Shown here piece after piece: positions 13,201-27,000 of a stretch of DNA of 64,000 bases. The translations under genes were made by a program, and so were the position numbers. Position 1 is the stretch's first letter; each line of letters starts with the position of its first letter. Origin of the DNA: Amblyornis subalaris (lineage: Eukaryota; Chordata; Aves; Passeriformes; Ptilonorhynchidae); NCBI GenBank assembly GCA_018881555.1, contig JACAXG010000079.1:956409-1020408 (forward strand), given 5' to 3'. The notes beneath the pieces were generated by a model that saw nothing but the letters and a program-made list of their open reading frames with translations, had not been told where the DNA came from and searched no databases.

Positions 13201-16200
13201 AAGTGGCACTCTGGTTTTCTAGTCTCAGTGCTACTGTTTATCTCTGCTACAACTCCAGGCAAGCAGATTTGTCTTACAGAGCTTTGAGGAGCCAGGAAAG
13301 CCAAGTGAGATAGTGAAATACTGATTTTTACTAGCTTACTTGTTCTTCCTAATGAAGATATTGATTGACTAGGTTCAGTGCTTCAAAGCTGTGCTGTATC
13401 ACATAGCACATTTTTCTCTTAACAGAAGACAGTGGTTATGTTTAACCTTTTTTTTTTTCTTTCTTCTGTTAATTAACACAGCATTATTTTTCTTTTTCGC
13501 ACCTATCATAGCCTCCATCACTTTGCTAAGGCAAACATTTTGCTAGAACAGTTTAGCACTTAGGTCCCTAAGATATGCAAAAATATAACTGAAAAGAAAT
13601 TAAAACCTCCAGAAACATCCAGGAAGAATTAGTCATGGAGTGTTATCTAACGTAATCTTGATGGCCTATTTGGTTTTAATATTTTCACACCAAAAATATT
13701 TTTTTTAAAAAATCATATTATTTTATGCCAGGATCTAAAACAATTTTTGTCTAGAAATTCTTATAACTCTAAGTCCTTCTCAGCTGATCCTTTTGACTTG
13801 GAAAGTGTGCATAGGGTCTGCACAGACACACATCATGTGGAACATATATCTGCGTCTCTGTCTTCTGTCCAGTTCTTGGGTGTTCTGTCAATGTCTGCAA
13901 CAAACAGCCTGACATGGAGGACTTACATTACTTTAAAGTGCAGTCTTTATCTTCTGAAGAAAAACATATGCAAAGACACTACAAAAAAAATATATGAACT
14001 TATGGCAATTCATTAAAAATTTCCAAAAAACAACATTCAGGAAACAAGTTCCATGCATTGGAAAGGATGAGAGAAGACAGAAGACAATGAGCAGCTGAAA
14101 TGAGTAACTGCCGGAAGACCGGGGATTCCAGCAGTTGGCATGGGAGCCCCAACAGGTAAGCAAAGAGACAGAAGACACAGAAACTCTGTCTTGCTATGCA
14201 GAATCACATTAATCTGCAGTTAGTTTTCAAATGACTAGTCTGTGTTTGGAGAATGATGATATATGGGTATTACATGAATAATGCTTTGTGATTAGTGCAA
14301 CATGTAATATATGCAACTACACAGAGATTAGTCATGGGCTCTTGTTTGTGGGGTACGGTCCCAATACAAACCCAAATATTTTCTAGATGCACAAAACATC
14401 TGTAAGGATCAGTAAAGCTTGACGTGTTGTACCATGCCTAAGTTACTTATAAATGGCAAAACGAAAATCCAAAGAAGCAACAGAAACATTAGATACACTT
14501 TCAAAATTTAATTAGAGAATATAAAGAATAGATGCTAAGCCACCCAAGAAATTAATTCTTCTCCAGTTCCGACACCTTATTTTCATGAATTAAAAAGCTT
14601 AACTGTTCATATACATTCTCTGTTTGTTATTTAATTTCAATGCATGCTTCAGTCTTGAGAGACATGCTCTTAACCAAGTTTTGTATGCACTGCAGTCTGA
14701 CTACACACACAAAAAGGGTAGGATACAAAATGAGTTCTACCCTCTATCTCTGTCATCTTGTGGACTACCCTTGTGGATTCAGCCTGCTAGCTAATAATAT
14801 GAAACATTCTGTTTGTGTGGGGTATTTCGTGCTTGGATGGTTGGGGTTTTTTTTCCCCCAAAAGAGAAGCAGCATTGCTCTGAATTTATTGCTGTTTTTA
14901 AAAACGATGAATGGAACACTTTTATTTTTGCTTTTAAAAAGTAGGATTCTGCAGCAACAATTGTGTATATGAAGGCTGAGTTGCAGACCGGGTATGAGGG
15001 TTGCTGACTGCACAACAGTCCCCCCGGAAGTGCTGGAATGCCTTCGGGCAGCTCAGCACAGAACTTGTTCCTTTCCAGGCAGTTCACATTCACAAACTGA
15101 TGCACCAGTCATGTCCTCTGAAAAGAAAGCATGAAAATCCCACTGCCTCTATCTCTAAGCCCTGATTTATTACTATTGCTGGCATTAGATCCCTATTCTT
15201 CCAGCCCTTGACTGGCTCTGTGTTATTCTTTGATTCTAGAGACTGTCTCCTCTAGCATTTTTTTACAGTTCAACATTTTCTGAATTCCTGAAAGGGGTCA
15301 TTGGTGTCTTGTTCTGCCAAAAAATTTAATGGTGCTAAGAGATGCAATTCACTTGCAAGATTATTTTCTAGTCAGCTGAGTCCAGCCAAATGGAAAACAA
15401 TGAGATAGCTGCCCTGGTGTATCTCCTACACAAAGTTATCCCATTATCACTGAGAGAACAAAAACCCATGAAACGACACCACTGAAACATCCATCAGTAG
15501 TCATTGTCTTTGTCCACACGGCAAGACTTAGGGATGCAAATACTTTGCTGAATTTGGGACAGTTTGGGACATCAGAACTCTTAAAAGAAAGGCAGTAAAA
15601 TTAGGATTCATTATTTTTAAGACCAGGCATTCTGGTTTTGTCCAACATCATCTAAGAAAATCTGCAGAAAATTTATTTGTTCTTTGTGCAGGATGTACAA
15701 TTGAGTTCCACATCCAAACAGAGCTGATTTAGGTGGTAAGTTGTGAAATTTGTCATTCTGTTTTCACAAAGTACAAATTATGCATTTTCCACTTTTATCT
15801 CAGGGAATATTAAAGCTCTTGAAAGAGCCATGGCTTTATTCACACAGTCTTTTGAAGATGTAGGAAAGCTTAATGTAAAAGTGTCTCAAAGGAATATGTT
15901 TTAAGGTAGCAGGTGTTCTGAGTACTAAACTTATTATGTGATTTCTATTTGAATTAGACTGCAATATAGTTCTACTGGTGTTTCCTGTTAAATTGAAGTG
16001 TGCTGAGAAATTTAAGGACTTGAGCCATGTTAAATTCAGACCAAAATCAGAATTAGACTGAATGCCTTTTTTATTTTAAAAGCTTTACTGTATGTTGGAT
16101 GGTTACTTAAATAGATTTCCTTCTGCATTCTTCAATTGGATAAAATTGGTATCAGGCATTTGAAGATGCTACAGGTTAGATTTCAGTAACTTACACTGGA

Positions 16201-19200
16201 ATCTTCCCACACTGACAAATGTGTTCCATATTTTCTTATTTATATTATCCCGTTTCACACAAGTTCTTGCTATTGTAACAAGAAAAGAAGAAATACGATT
16301 AATGCAATAATCCAGAAAGGATCACTACATGGTAGCAGAAAACTTTTTCTAAGTACTGGGGAAGGCAAAAAGATATGTGGCTGCTCAGCTTCTAAGCTGC
16401 TAAGCCTGCTCCTTTTGAACTGATGATAACTACTATGAGACAGCTCCTGAACAACAAAAATTATGTTTCATGCAATTAATTCATTTTTGTGCCTGTCAAA
16501 TATCAAGTTTTGTGTTTCTTCAGTAAATAATTGGTTTTTAGTGGGACATTAGGTTGGATTTTTAGAATTTTTTTTAATGTGCAATTACAACTCAATGTGA
16601 AATTAAACGAAAAAAGCTAGATGATTAAATAGAACCAAGCTGTTACATTTGATGCTTTGGAAAGATGAGTGTCATCTACCACTGTATAAAAAAACTGTTA
16701 TGAAAAGATGTGCTCTACTCAAACTGTATGCTCCAAATAAACACAAAGGATTTGAAGCTTAAGAAAAAATACCTAGCATGATTAAAAATTATCTTTTATT
16801 GGTAGGAAGTTCAGAGTGAAGTGAAGTAGGAACACATTAAATAATCTCTACCACTGAAGACAAACAGTATTTGAATCTGTGATTTTCACTGAAGGATAGA
16901 TTTCTTTCAATACAGGCAATAAAATCCCATCAATCTATTCCAGAAGATTACTGCTCCTTGCAAAGTAGTTACGTTTACAAACGTACTTCATATTTTCTAA
17001 GCACTTTGCAATTGTGTTTTACCAGGGATATGATTATACAGTCTTTCTATGCACCAAGTTCTTACTCCATACAGAAGTGTTTTAAACTTAATGTCTTATA
17101 GAATTGGACCTACTTTGAATATTGATGGAAACTGGTAAATAGTTCCCTATGAACCACGCTGTTTCTCTCATAAATGGCTACATGATTAAGGTAGATATAT
17201 TAAGTAGATTTAGATCACATAATAATGGTTACATACATATTAGAACATGTATTGGTACTTGGCACTTTATTTATTTTGTTCCATTTTCTCAATGCTTTCT
17301 TTTTTCTCGCTCGGGTATTATTTTCAGAATACCTGAGTAAAAAACCCAAATGGATGCAGGAAGAAAAGACATGATGCAAAAGATGCAGAAATGGAGAAAC
17401 AATGAACAGTGGATGATGGAAGTGAGGGACTAAAGCTCAATTTAAATCTGCATAAAGGAGACAGGTAAGGCTGGCATGGATCCAATTTATGGGGACAATG
17501 GGAAAAGCAACAAAACTCTGGGATACTAATAAGATATTAAGCAGAACATCATTCTTTTCAGGAAGTTACTGACTTAGGAGACAAATGTACACAAATCACA
17601 TGTTGGATTTGCTAGAAAATAAGATCTTAACTGTAAATAGGTCTTGGCAAGTTTGGATGTAAAAGCTGAAATGCTGGATAATGATCAACCTCTTCCTAAG
17701 GACTGCAGCATGCTGTCACCATGTGGTTAGCTGCAGCCTCCTGGCTCTCTGAGGAGCCTGAAAGACAAATGCAGCCTTTTCATTTCCCAATTTCATTGAG
17801 AAACTGTCTTCTACAGTCTCCATGGTACAACAAATACACCTTTTTGCTATGGCCTTTATTCTCATAAGGAAAATTTTTACTGATTTGAGTAAGATTTGCC
17901 TTGAGTTAGTACAAATCCAAGCTTTTATTAATGTGGGTTTTTTTAATCAAATTCAACTGCAATCATTGTCATTCCAAGTAGATGTAGGAGTTTCACCAAA
18001 AATCTTCATCAACAGGGTTACCCAGAACACTAACCTCTGAATCCTTTAGCCAAGTTATTGGCAATCTGTTGACAGTATATGAAGCTCATGCTGTGATTTG
18101 TTCACTGCCTCAATTGGAGACAATTGAGATGGAAGTTTACGAATGCATTACAGCAAGGAATCAAAGGCAGGTGTTTCATGCCTTGGTCACCAGGCTGAAG
18201 GTGGAGCAAACACTTCTGGAAGTTGATTTGAAGCTCAGGACCCAAGAAGCTCCAGTTTTATTTCCAAAGGACAGGTGTGTTGAGCCTGGTGACAGTTATG
18301 GTGAGCCTTTTGATCTGTCGCAAAACAAATGTGAAGTCTGAAACTTCCCAAGTGGATCCAAACTGGAATTGCCATCGTCTGTCCAGATCCAACAGTTCAG
18401 CACGTCTTCCCTGATGGGCAGAGATTCAGGATGGGAAATTGAACAGCATAGTCCCCAACTAACTCACTCTTTCCTACAAAGTCCTATTGCTACCTAACAT
18501 CTCAGGAGAGACCTGACTATATGCCAGTGGCATGGAATACATGAAAATGAAATTGCATACTTGAAACCTGAGCTAAGAAAATAACAGCCAAGAATGAAGA
18601 CAGTAGTCATTCTGAATGCAAAATCATCCTCAAACAGCATAAAAAACCATGTTTAAATAACATGGCAGAGCCTAGTATCATATAATTGGATGATGTGTGG
18701 CAATACTTTTTTTTCTATACAAGAATTTCAAGAAAGATGAGAAGGAGCAGAGATATTAATACGTACTCAGTGTTGGCTCAATCCTATTCCCATGAAGGTT
18801 GATGCAAGTTTTTCAGTTATATTAAAACACTTTAAGTGAATACTTTGAATACCTACCCAAAGTGCCTGGTGAGACGGAAGCAAGGAGGACTAGTATCTTC
18901 TTTTAAATGTATTTATATACAGTAGTGATTGCACTGATATAGGCTTCTATATTCAACATATTGTATAATTTTTTCAAGACAGTAAACTTTAGTGGTAGTA
19001 TATATTTGCTTAGACTTTCATTGTTGCCTGAGAACATACTGCTGAAGTTGAACTGTCAACAGGAAAACATGAACAATTCCCATAAATCATTTCAAACCCA
19101 AAGAACAGATGGTATTGAGAAGCAGCATCACAGCCTGCTGTTCCCTGAGGTTTGAGGAAAGTCCTGCATCTCTCCATGGAAAGCAATTTTATTTTGTTCA

Positions 19201-22200
19201 CTTCATTCATTAGGCATACAATTCCATATTTAAAAAAACCTGGTCATGACTTCAGTTAATTCCGTTCAATGATGAATATATTTTTCACCATTGCATGAAT
19301 ACTGGTCAGAGTTGGAAACCAGAGGCAAAAAACTCTTTATGTAATGAATAGTATTATTAACGTTTTTTTCTGGCATTAAATTAGAGGTTAAGAATTCATG
19401 TGTTCTCTGTATGCTATAATAGGTCAAATCATGCTATTTAGGACACCACATGTACACCTACTGCTATAAGGAACAGCACCAATAAAAAATTCTGTTCAAC
19501 TGCCTTTTTGAAACTGATTAACTATCACTGGAGAAACCTTATTCCAAATTCTTGGTTTGCTTTACTGGGGAAACTGTGAAATATAGGAAAAACTGAGAAG
19601 AAGGATCTTACACTCTGATTATCTGAATTTTGCATCTCTTTCATAAGCAGTGTCATCTGTCTTACTGAAATGAAGCACTTATTCTTGTCTTCAAAAAATA
19701 TAAAACCTAGGGGAGTGGTTAACTTACACTTTAGAAGTCAGTGGTGCATTTTTCACATGAATTTCCTTTAATTACTCACAGCTGGCATAGAGATTAGCAC
19801 AACACATCTCTTTGTAGATTAGCTAAACCCTTATAATTTGCTTTTCTATATGTATATGAAGGGAAAATGAAATTACCATCAACATCTATATGAGAGTAAT
19901 TGTACCTTTGGGCACAAGATCTGATACAAGATCCTTAAAAGGTATTTCATCTNTTTTTTCTGAGTTTGGGAACTTTTAAGGTTTTGCTGGTTATATCAAA
20001 AACTTGAGAAAAATTCTTTCCTAATCCCCTGTCTTTCAATGTGATTATTTAAGCAATATCCCTAACATTTCAGTAATTAAGGAAGGAAGCATTTATAGTG
20101 ATTTGCAGTACAGGCCTTATAGATGAGGGAGCAGGAAAGCTATCTCTTTCTGTAACTTCTGTGCTGAGTCTTTAGTTTCATTCAACAATTTCAGTGAAAT
20201 AGGTTTTAGAAATCAGCTGTAATTTCCCTGATGTACTATAGCAGCTACCAGACAGAACTGCAAAGAATTGATCGGATGAAAGTAAACGAAAATTAAGAGT
20301 ACGAGAACCCAGCTGGGGTATATCTATCCTTTCTCTTGCACAACAGAAGATGCTACTTTTTAATACATTTCTGGGACAGAATTTCTCTCTAATATCAGAG
20401 AGAATAGTGCAGACTTTCTTCAAGAACTTCAAAAAAGAAAGAAAAGCGTTTTACATTCATCTTTTATGGAACATGAACAGAATGTACAGATCACAATAGC
20501 CCAAAATAGCACATCCTCTTGAAGAAATATGTAATTTTCATCCTACACATATGCCACTTTAAAACCAGAGAGAAAATCTTCATGAAAGAACACCAGATTG
20601 TTGCAACTGATGTCTTCTCAGAGAGCTGCATTTGAAGGAAAAACCTCAAACAACATTTACTTAACAACAACACCCTCGATAGCTAACAAAACTCGCCTGC
20701 ACTAAGGAAGAGCACCAAGAAACAGAGTCTGATCATTATGAAATTACATGAATACAAAACAGTGGGAAAGTTATTTTAAAAGGAGCTGGTGCTTTTCGTA
20801 TATCGGTCCTTTAACTTTCACTGGGAAAACAGATGGCCTATCTAACTGGTAGGAGGCAAAGGAAATGGAAGGCATATTGGAAAGGCTTGGACAATAGCTG
20901 AAGTAAAAATTGTAATTTTAATACCATAGGGTTGAAATGCAGTGCATATAGCAATCATTTTATAATATCTAGCTGATGGCCTGCCTTAGCCTTAAGTTCA
21001 AGACCTGGAACATTGTAAGCAATAGATCAAACCAGGTGTATGCTTATGATAGGAATAGCGGACACGCACTTTTCGGTCAACTTTTTCTTCTTGACTGCAG
21101 TATCAAACCCACTGACTTTCACACCAAGGTGAAACATCTTGACTTAGTGCAGAAAGCACAACTTCTGGAATACTGTATTCTTGTGAAGATGTTAAATGTT
21201 GCTAGTTGTGCTGTGCAGATGGTCTTCAGAAAAGAAACAATGGATAATCACCTGAGGTATCTACAATTTAAAGCAGCCAATAAGATGACTCAGAATTCCA
21301 GCTCACTGTGGCTCATTTTTGTTTCTTTTGCTTTTCATATTCTCTTTTGAGGTCTAATGAGTTTAAAAGACACACATTCCAAACAAAATACCCTTATCTA
21401 ATAGGTACTTATTTCAAAGATAGCCAGTTCACTGTGCATCTCTGAAGACATCCATCTCTCTTGATACTACTCAAGTTCACTATAGCTCATCTGTTGACTG
21501 GGTGAAGAGGTCTGTAGGTACATGTGGATGGGTTGTACCAATCTGTACCAATCTAGTACTTTATGACTTAAATAGGCTATAAAAAAGGCAGTAGGCTGTC
21601 ATCAAAAAATTCAAATATGAGGAATTCTACAGCAGGCTTTTCAATACTTTATTAGTATCCTTCTGCACTGTTAAGTCCAGTATCGCTAAGAAAATAAGAG
21701 GGTTATTTCTTCTTTTCTATTAGTGAATTTGTGACTCTTCTGTAAATAGTATTTTCTGGCTCTTAAAGAAGAGTATTACTTCAAATGCCCATTTGCCTTC
21801 TTCCTCTGCATTAGAAGGACTCTAGGGTGAGCAGTAGTCATGTATTTATTCCAGAGGTGATAAAGACACACATCCAGTAAACTTGGTTCTTGCTGTTACC
21901 ATGTCACATCTGTGAGGAAATAAATTTATTTCACAAATATATGAACGTCCCATAAAACAAAATGCAACTGATCGAACAGTTTTTTTCCAGGTATCGAAAG
22001 ATGAAATTCAATGAAGACTTACAAAATACAGCCCTACTTCTAATCTATGTGCAATATCTTTATCCAAGACAATTTAACTGTGCCGGAAGAAGACAGATAA
22101 AGAGTACTCTGTGTTGGATACAATTATGAATGCTTTCAGATATTTATCTGAGTTATCATAAAACAGGACAAACTCTTCAGCTTAATGCAGTTTTCTAAGG

Positions 22201-23860
22201 GNAGACATCACTGTGTTTTAATAAAAAGTAGCCAGAATGAAGGAGCATTGTGACACAGAAGGGGANTAATTCTGATATATAAATAAATGGACAAAATGAA
22301 TGAAAAGAAAATTGCAGGGGGAGGAAGGTGATGAAGCTATAGATATAAAACTAAAGTGAGACAAAGAAAAGAGTTAATTTTTCAAGGTGGCAATTAGAAG
22401 GAAGGAAAACACTGTCAGTTTGGAATAAAAGGGAGGTTTAATCTGACAGCTCAATTCTCAGATAAAATACAATCACCACTGTAAAGCACAATATTTGTTC
22501 AATGCACAAATTATTAAGGAGGGAAATATAGATGCTCAGTAGTTTCTGAGGATTTTTTTAACGAGCTTGAAGTTTTCAAGACGTCATCTGTTTTACTTGT
22601 GATTTTCACCTTGTGTTGAGTTTGATGTTTTTGAGGATACAGTTTCACAAGATTGCTAATACACAAGAGAAAATATAAGAAGCTGCACTTTAGTATGGAT
22701 TTTCCTTCCATCATTTCACCAGCTGGTAGTGAATTTGCTTACTCTAAAGTGTTTGCTAGTTTCTTCCACATCTTTCACATTATGAATACAAGTTACTGAC
22801 TGCTGGCAATATAACTGTAGGCTGGAGCATATACAACATAAAATCCAGACTGAGCCCCTAGATGCCCTTTGGGGCCTATTTGGGAGCCTATGTTTTAAGA
22901 AAAACAAAATACAGAAAATGTGCAGCATTTCAGGAGCATGGCATCTGGCAAAGGACTTAGGCGCCTTGCCAGCATCCAGATTTCAGTTTGGATGTAGCCA
23001 TTACGTTCACAGGTGAAAGGAGTTTACATCTATGTTTCTAAAATAAATGGAGCAAGGATTGTATCCAAGGATGTTAGCTGTCGTGTGCTGAGGAGTCAGC
23101 ATCCCCTGAAAGGGAATGCTTACCCCTCATGCCTTTCCTTCACTCAAGCTGATGTAGCACAAGGCAGCAAGGTCACACCTCTGCTAGTTTTTTTAGAACT
23201 GTCAGACAAGCAAAAATACCTTTAGCACATACTTATCTAAAATTAATTAGAAACAAAACAACTGAGAGCACAAATATGGTATCACTCTGTAATAAAGATG
23301 GGCAAAGTCTAGAACATTATTGCTTAGTTTGACATCTGGTAAAAACAACAGACCAAATGACAAGGGAATTGATCTGGAAACACAAGGCAGACAACTGCTA
23401 AATAAACAGCAACAGCATGGGCCTGCAAAGAACAGATTTTCCCTCACAAGCCTGAATGACTTTTTTGTTCACACCCTGGAAAGAGGGACCAAGTAGAGAG
23501 GTGATACAAACCAGGCAGCAGAGAAACGGAGTAAACTTCAGAAAGACCTAGCAAAGATGGGCAATTTGATAATATATCAACAGATTATCAATTTCATGGT
23601 AAAAGTTCATGGAGGTATGCAGAGAAAGAGGCAATTTCACCTGCACAGATGTCTTTTGAGGTACAAATACCTTGCTGTGAGTATCACTGTGAAGAGCTCA
23701 GTAGACCCTAAGTTAACTTAAAAAAAAACCCCAAACCCCAGAATAAATAATACTGTACATATTCTGCTGCTACACACAATAGCTATATTCAGCCTTTCTT
23801 CTTATTGTTCATATATCTACATCCAACCTGAGAAGAAGTTTCATTTTGATATAATAAAGA
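10216..23860. other. gene-free stretch, 13.6 kb with no recognised repeat
   Basis: This is the longest part of the window in which neither a gene nor a mobile element was recognised. It is AT-rich, with A/T homopolymers and many TAATTA-like words at 12170-12720. The longest frames (for example 20976-21350 and 18069-18341 on plus) have no recognisable domain, no exon-style splice sites that I could link, and no repeat match. Four isolated N bases occur in the 19.9-22.3 kb part. Confidence 0.5.
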
Positions 23861-23861
23861 G

Positions 23862-24055
23862 ATTTTTTACAGTTAGAACAACTATTCACTAGAACAACCT
23901 CCCCAGGGATGTGGTAGAGGGTCCGTCAATGGAGATTTTCAAGCAACTGAACAGGGTGCTAGATAATCTCATCTAGACTCCCTTGCCTACAAAAGGTTGG
24001 AACGGATGATTTTTTGAGATCTCTTCCAACCTGGGTGTTTCCTCATTCTAAGATC
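23862..24055 (+). mobile_element. CR1 LINE, 3'-end fragment
   Basis: A sense-oriented CR1 3' end. The order is a TTTTTTACAGTTAGAAC block, then CCCCAGGGATGTGGTAGAG, then the GGAGATTTTCAAGCAACTG block, then a 3' UTR with AGATCTCTTCCAACCTGGGT, and a decayed tail near TCATTCTAAGATC. It is 5'-truncated and about 200 bases long. Confidence 0.85.
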
Positions 24056-27000
24056 TTCTTACTCATGTGCCCTTAGTTAAATTCTACTTTAATTAAATTG
24101 ACTCTAGCATAGAAAATGGTGTTTTCTGCTTAAAATCTTAATTATTCCCCAACTGTTCCTGACATTTTAAAGTTTATTAGAAAAGCAATTTTAGAATGTG
24201 GCCCTGTTGAAACAGACATCAACTTCCTATAACATATTTGACTTTCAACACCTGCCTTGTTATTAATTACTCTCTCAGTCTGAGAGAGCTTGGAGGAAAT
24301 AATCCTGATACTTCCTATTTAAATATCAATCACCTCATTGTCACCTCATTGAAAAGTCATTTCTTTAGAGGAATATCAATAATGACTTCTGCTGGCTGTG
24401 CACTCTGTCACCTCAGAACAGTCTGGTCTCAAAAAATGAGCAGGACTTGCTTCTGGTAAGTGGGCAGTTGCTTTGGTCAACAGATCAGAAATACCACCCT
24501 CCCCATCCATTCCCTCTCCCCCTTCCCACCATTTATTGTTCACTTCAGGGCTGGTACAGAAGGCTGCCTTTCAGTCAGGACAGAAACAGTGTGCCACCAC
24601 ACTGAACACCGCAATCCCCGCCATGGCTTTGGTGCTTGACCAGCTGCAGCAGTGCCCAGGGCTGGTGGGAGTTTCATAGCTTCCCAACTCTGCTGAGTGC
24701 TGCTGCTGCCTGGCTCTGAGGTGAGGGCTTTCCATGAGGATAAGGACTCTATTGTATGCAGGCACATCTATGGTGGAGAAGATGACACATTGATTGAGAA
24801 TGAGTTCAGTGTTAGCCTTACATCTTATTTATCCAAGTACAAAAATTTCTAACAGTTACATGAGGTTTACTGAGCTCTGTTGAGTTACCTTTTCTCCCTG
24901 TTTGCCTCAAACTGTATAGTGCTCTCCAATAGATTTTCCCGCTAATATCTGTATCTAAAACCACCTTCCAGTTACTGGGAGAGGGTTGGTATGTTTTAAG
25001 AGGCGGTCAGGGAGCTCTTATAGCTATCAGAACACCCCTCTGCAAAAATAAATGTTTAGACAGCATAACACAGGCTGATCTGAGCCCTCCAATTTCTAAG
25101 TGCAGATAAACAAGATGCCATTATAGTTGTCATGTGAAACGTGACTTTTATCTTATACATGGGGGCAGTAGAAACATCAGAAACTGGAGAGCCTTGTAAT
25201 TTACTAAAAGTTTGGGTAAACAATGAAAGAAAATAAAAGCACTGGAAACATCACTTTTCCTTTACAGCTAGACCTTCTCTTGCAGCTTCCTTAGCTGCAC
25301 AGGGACCACCATGGCTAAGAAGGGTTTCTGCTCATCTGCATTAATAACAACATCTTCTAGGCGCATGAGGAATGCCTGGGTAATTCTGCACTGAGGACAG
25401 CATAACATAAGTGTCGCTACAAGCATAGCAAAGGGATTTTTAATGCCATGAAGTTAGAAATATGAGAAAATATGGTTTTTATCTTAGATATATTTGACTC
25501 TCTTTATTCACATCCTCCTTTTGAAGCCTTATGAAATCACAGTATACAAGGTCTTGTAAAATTCATCTTCATGGGTTTTTAATGGAGCAGTGAAAAATAC
25601 AGTGACTACAATATGAAGGTAAGTGTGTAAAAGATATATTTGACCTCTTCTTTACTGGTAATGAATCAGTATGAGTGTTTAGGGCACAACTACAGAATCA
25701 GACAGAGCAAAATCTTTTGCCCAGTTTCTCACTAATGCCACCCTCAAAGCCATGCTATGTAACCGCACCTTTTCTGAATTTGCTGACATCAGCCTCCCTG
25801 ACAGATGGCTGTCTGGCCATATGGAGAGAAGATGATAGATAGCCTATATTTCAAAAGGCAGTGATCAGTCTAGCACTGAGCTCCATGCGTCATCCAAGTT
25901 TTGCAAAAATGGCGTAAATCTTTTTGTTCTCATTGTAATCAGACTGATCATGTGTCAGAGATCAACGAGGGGGTTCATCCAGGTAGTTTCACACTTCACA
26001 GTTTCCTGGATAATTCTGTTAGTTATTTGGAACTGATGCCTTATGAAGGAGAAAAGAAGGAGGTTGGCATTTGAGGTAGTTGTCTGATGATACATTTCCA
26101 TGTGCTGCAATCTCTTGCCATACAGTGAGGAAGAGAACGACTGTCTAGATGATCTTCTCAGAAGCATCAGCAATTTCAGATGAGCATTTTCAGAAATTTT
26201 GTTTTTCCTATTTAGTGCTGGCAACACTACAACCAAAGGTGCTCTACAGACTGAAGCTGGCATTCATTTCCAGAAAAAAGCCCACATTTTTATCAAAGTG
26301 TCCATTTGGCTCCTCCAGAACATCTTCCATTTCTGAGAACAAGTATGATTGTGCAGTTAATTCTTTAGTACTAAAAGAAATGTGTCAGCACTGTGAGCTG
26401 TCCTTGATTGCAGAAAAGGTCTCAAGGAGTTGAGGTATGTTATAAATTCTTAAATAAGCAAGGTTGTTCTCTCTTCCAGACAATGACCTGTCTCTTTCAT
26501 AATCTGAACTGTGTTTTTCTGTACAGTTTTATGTGCTACCTTCTGAGCTGGTTAAGTGGTGATTGCTTAGTTTTTCCTCTAACCTTTTCTGTAGAAATAG
26601 CAGTGTCATCCCTGTATTCAGTTGGTTTTTTGTTTTTCTAACCTGTTTGCAAGAACCCAATTATGATGCAGAAAGCCGGTACTAACTAGTCACTAGCAAG
26701 GTCCTGAATGTCCAAATCACCTTCGGACAGCAGACTGCAGTCTGGTTTTTCAACGGCAGAGCTACATTATCCACATTATCCCCATCAGTCATATACTCAG
26801 GAGAGATAATAAGTTTCCCTGTTGGATGTGGCTCTGAGAGAGACTTGTGAATGCCCTGCCCTTGACAGCAATATTACAGCCCTGCCGTTGACAGCACCCA
26901 TGTGCAGTAAAATCAGGCTAGGACGACCCTGAGCTCACACATTTTCAGTTCTCCAGCAGTCATCCTTCAAGGCTGAGGCATTCAGACTCACAAGCTCAGC

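Noticed and set aside
18069..18341. 90-codon plus frame with charged, protein-like sequence
   Set aside because: Looks more protein-like than its neighbours, but I cannot link it to any family or exon structure; a decayed pseudogene remains possible.
21520..21570. Short direct repeat of CTGTACCAAT
   Set aside because: Only two copies of about ten bases; no array or function can be argued.
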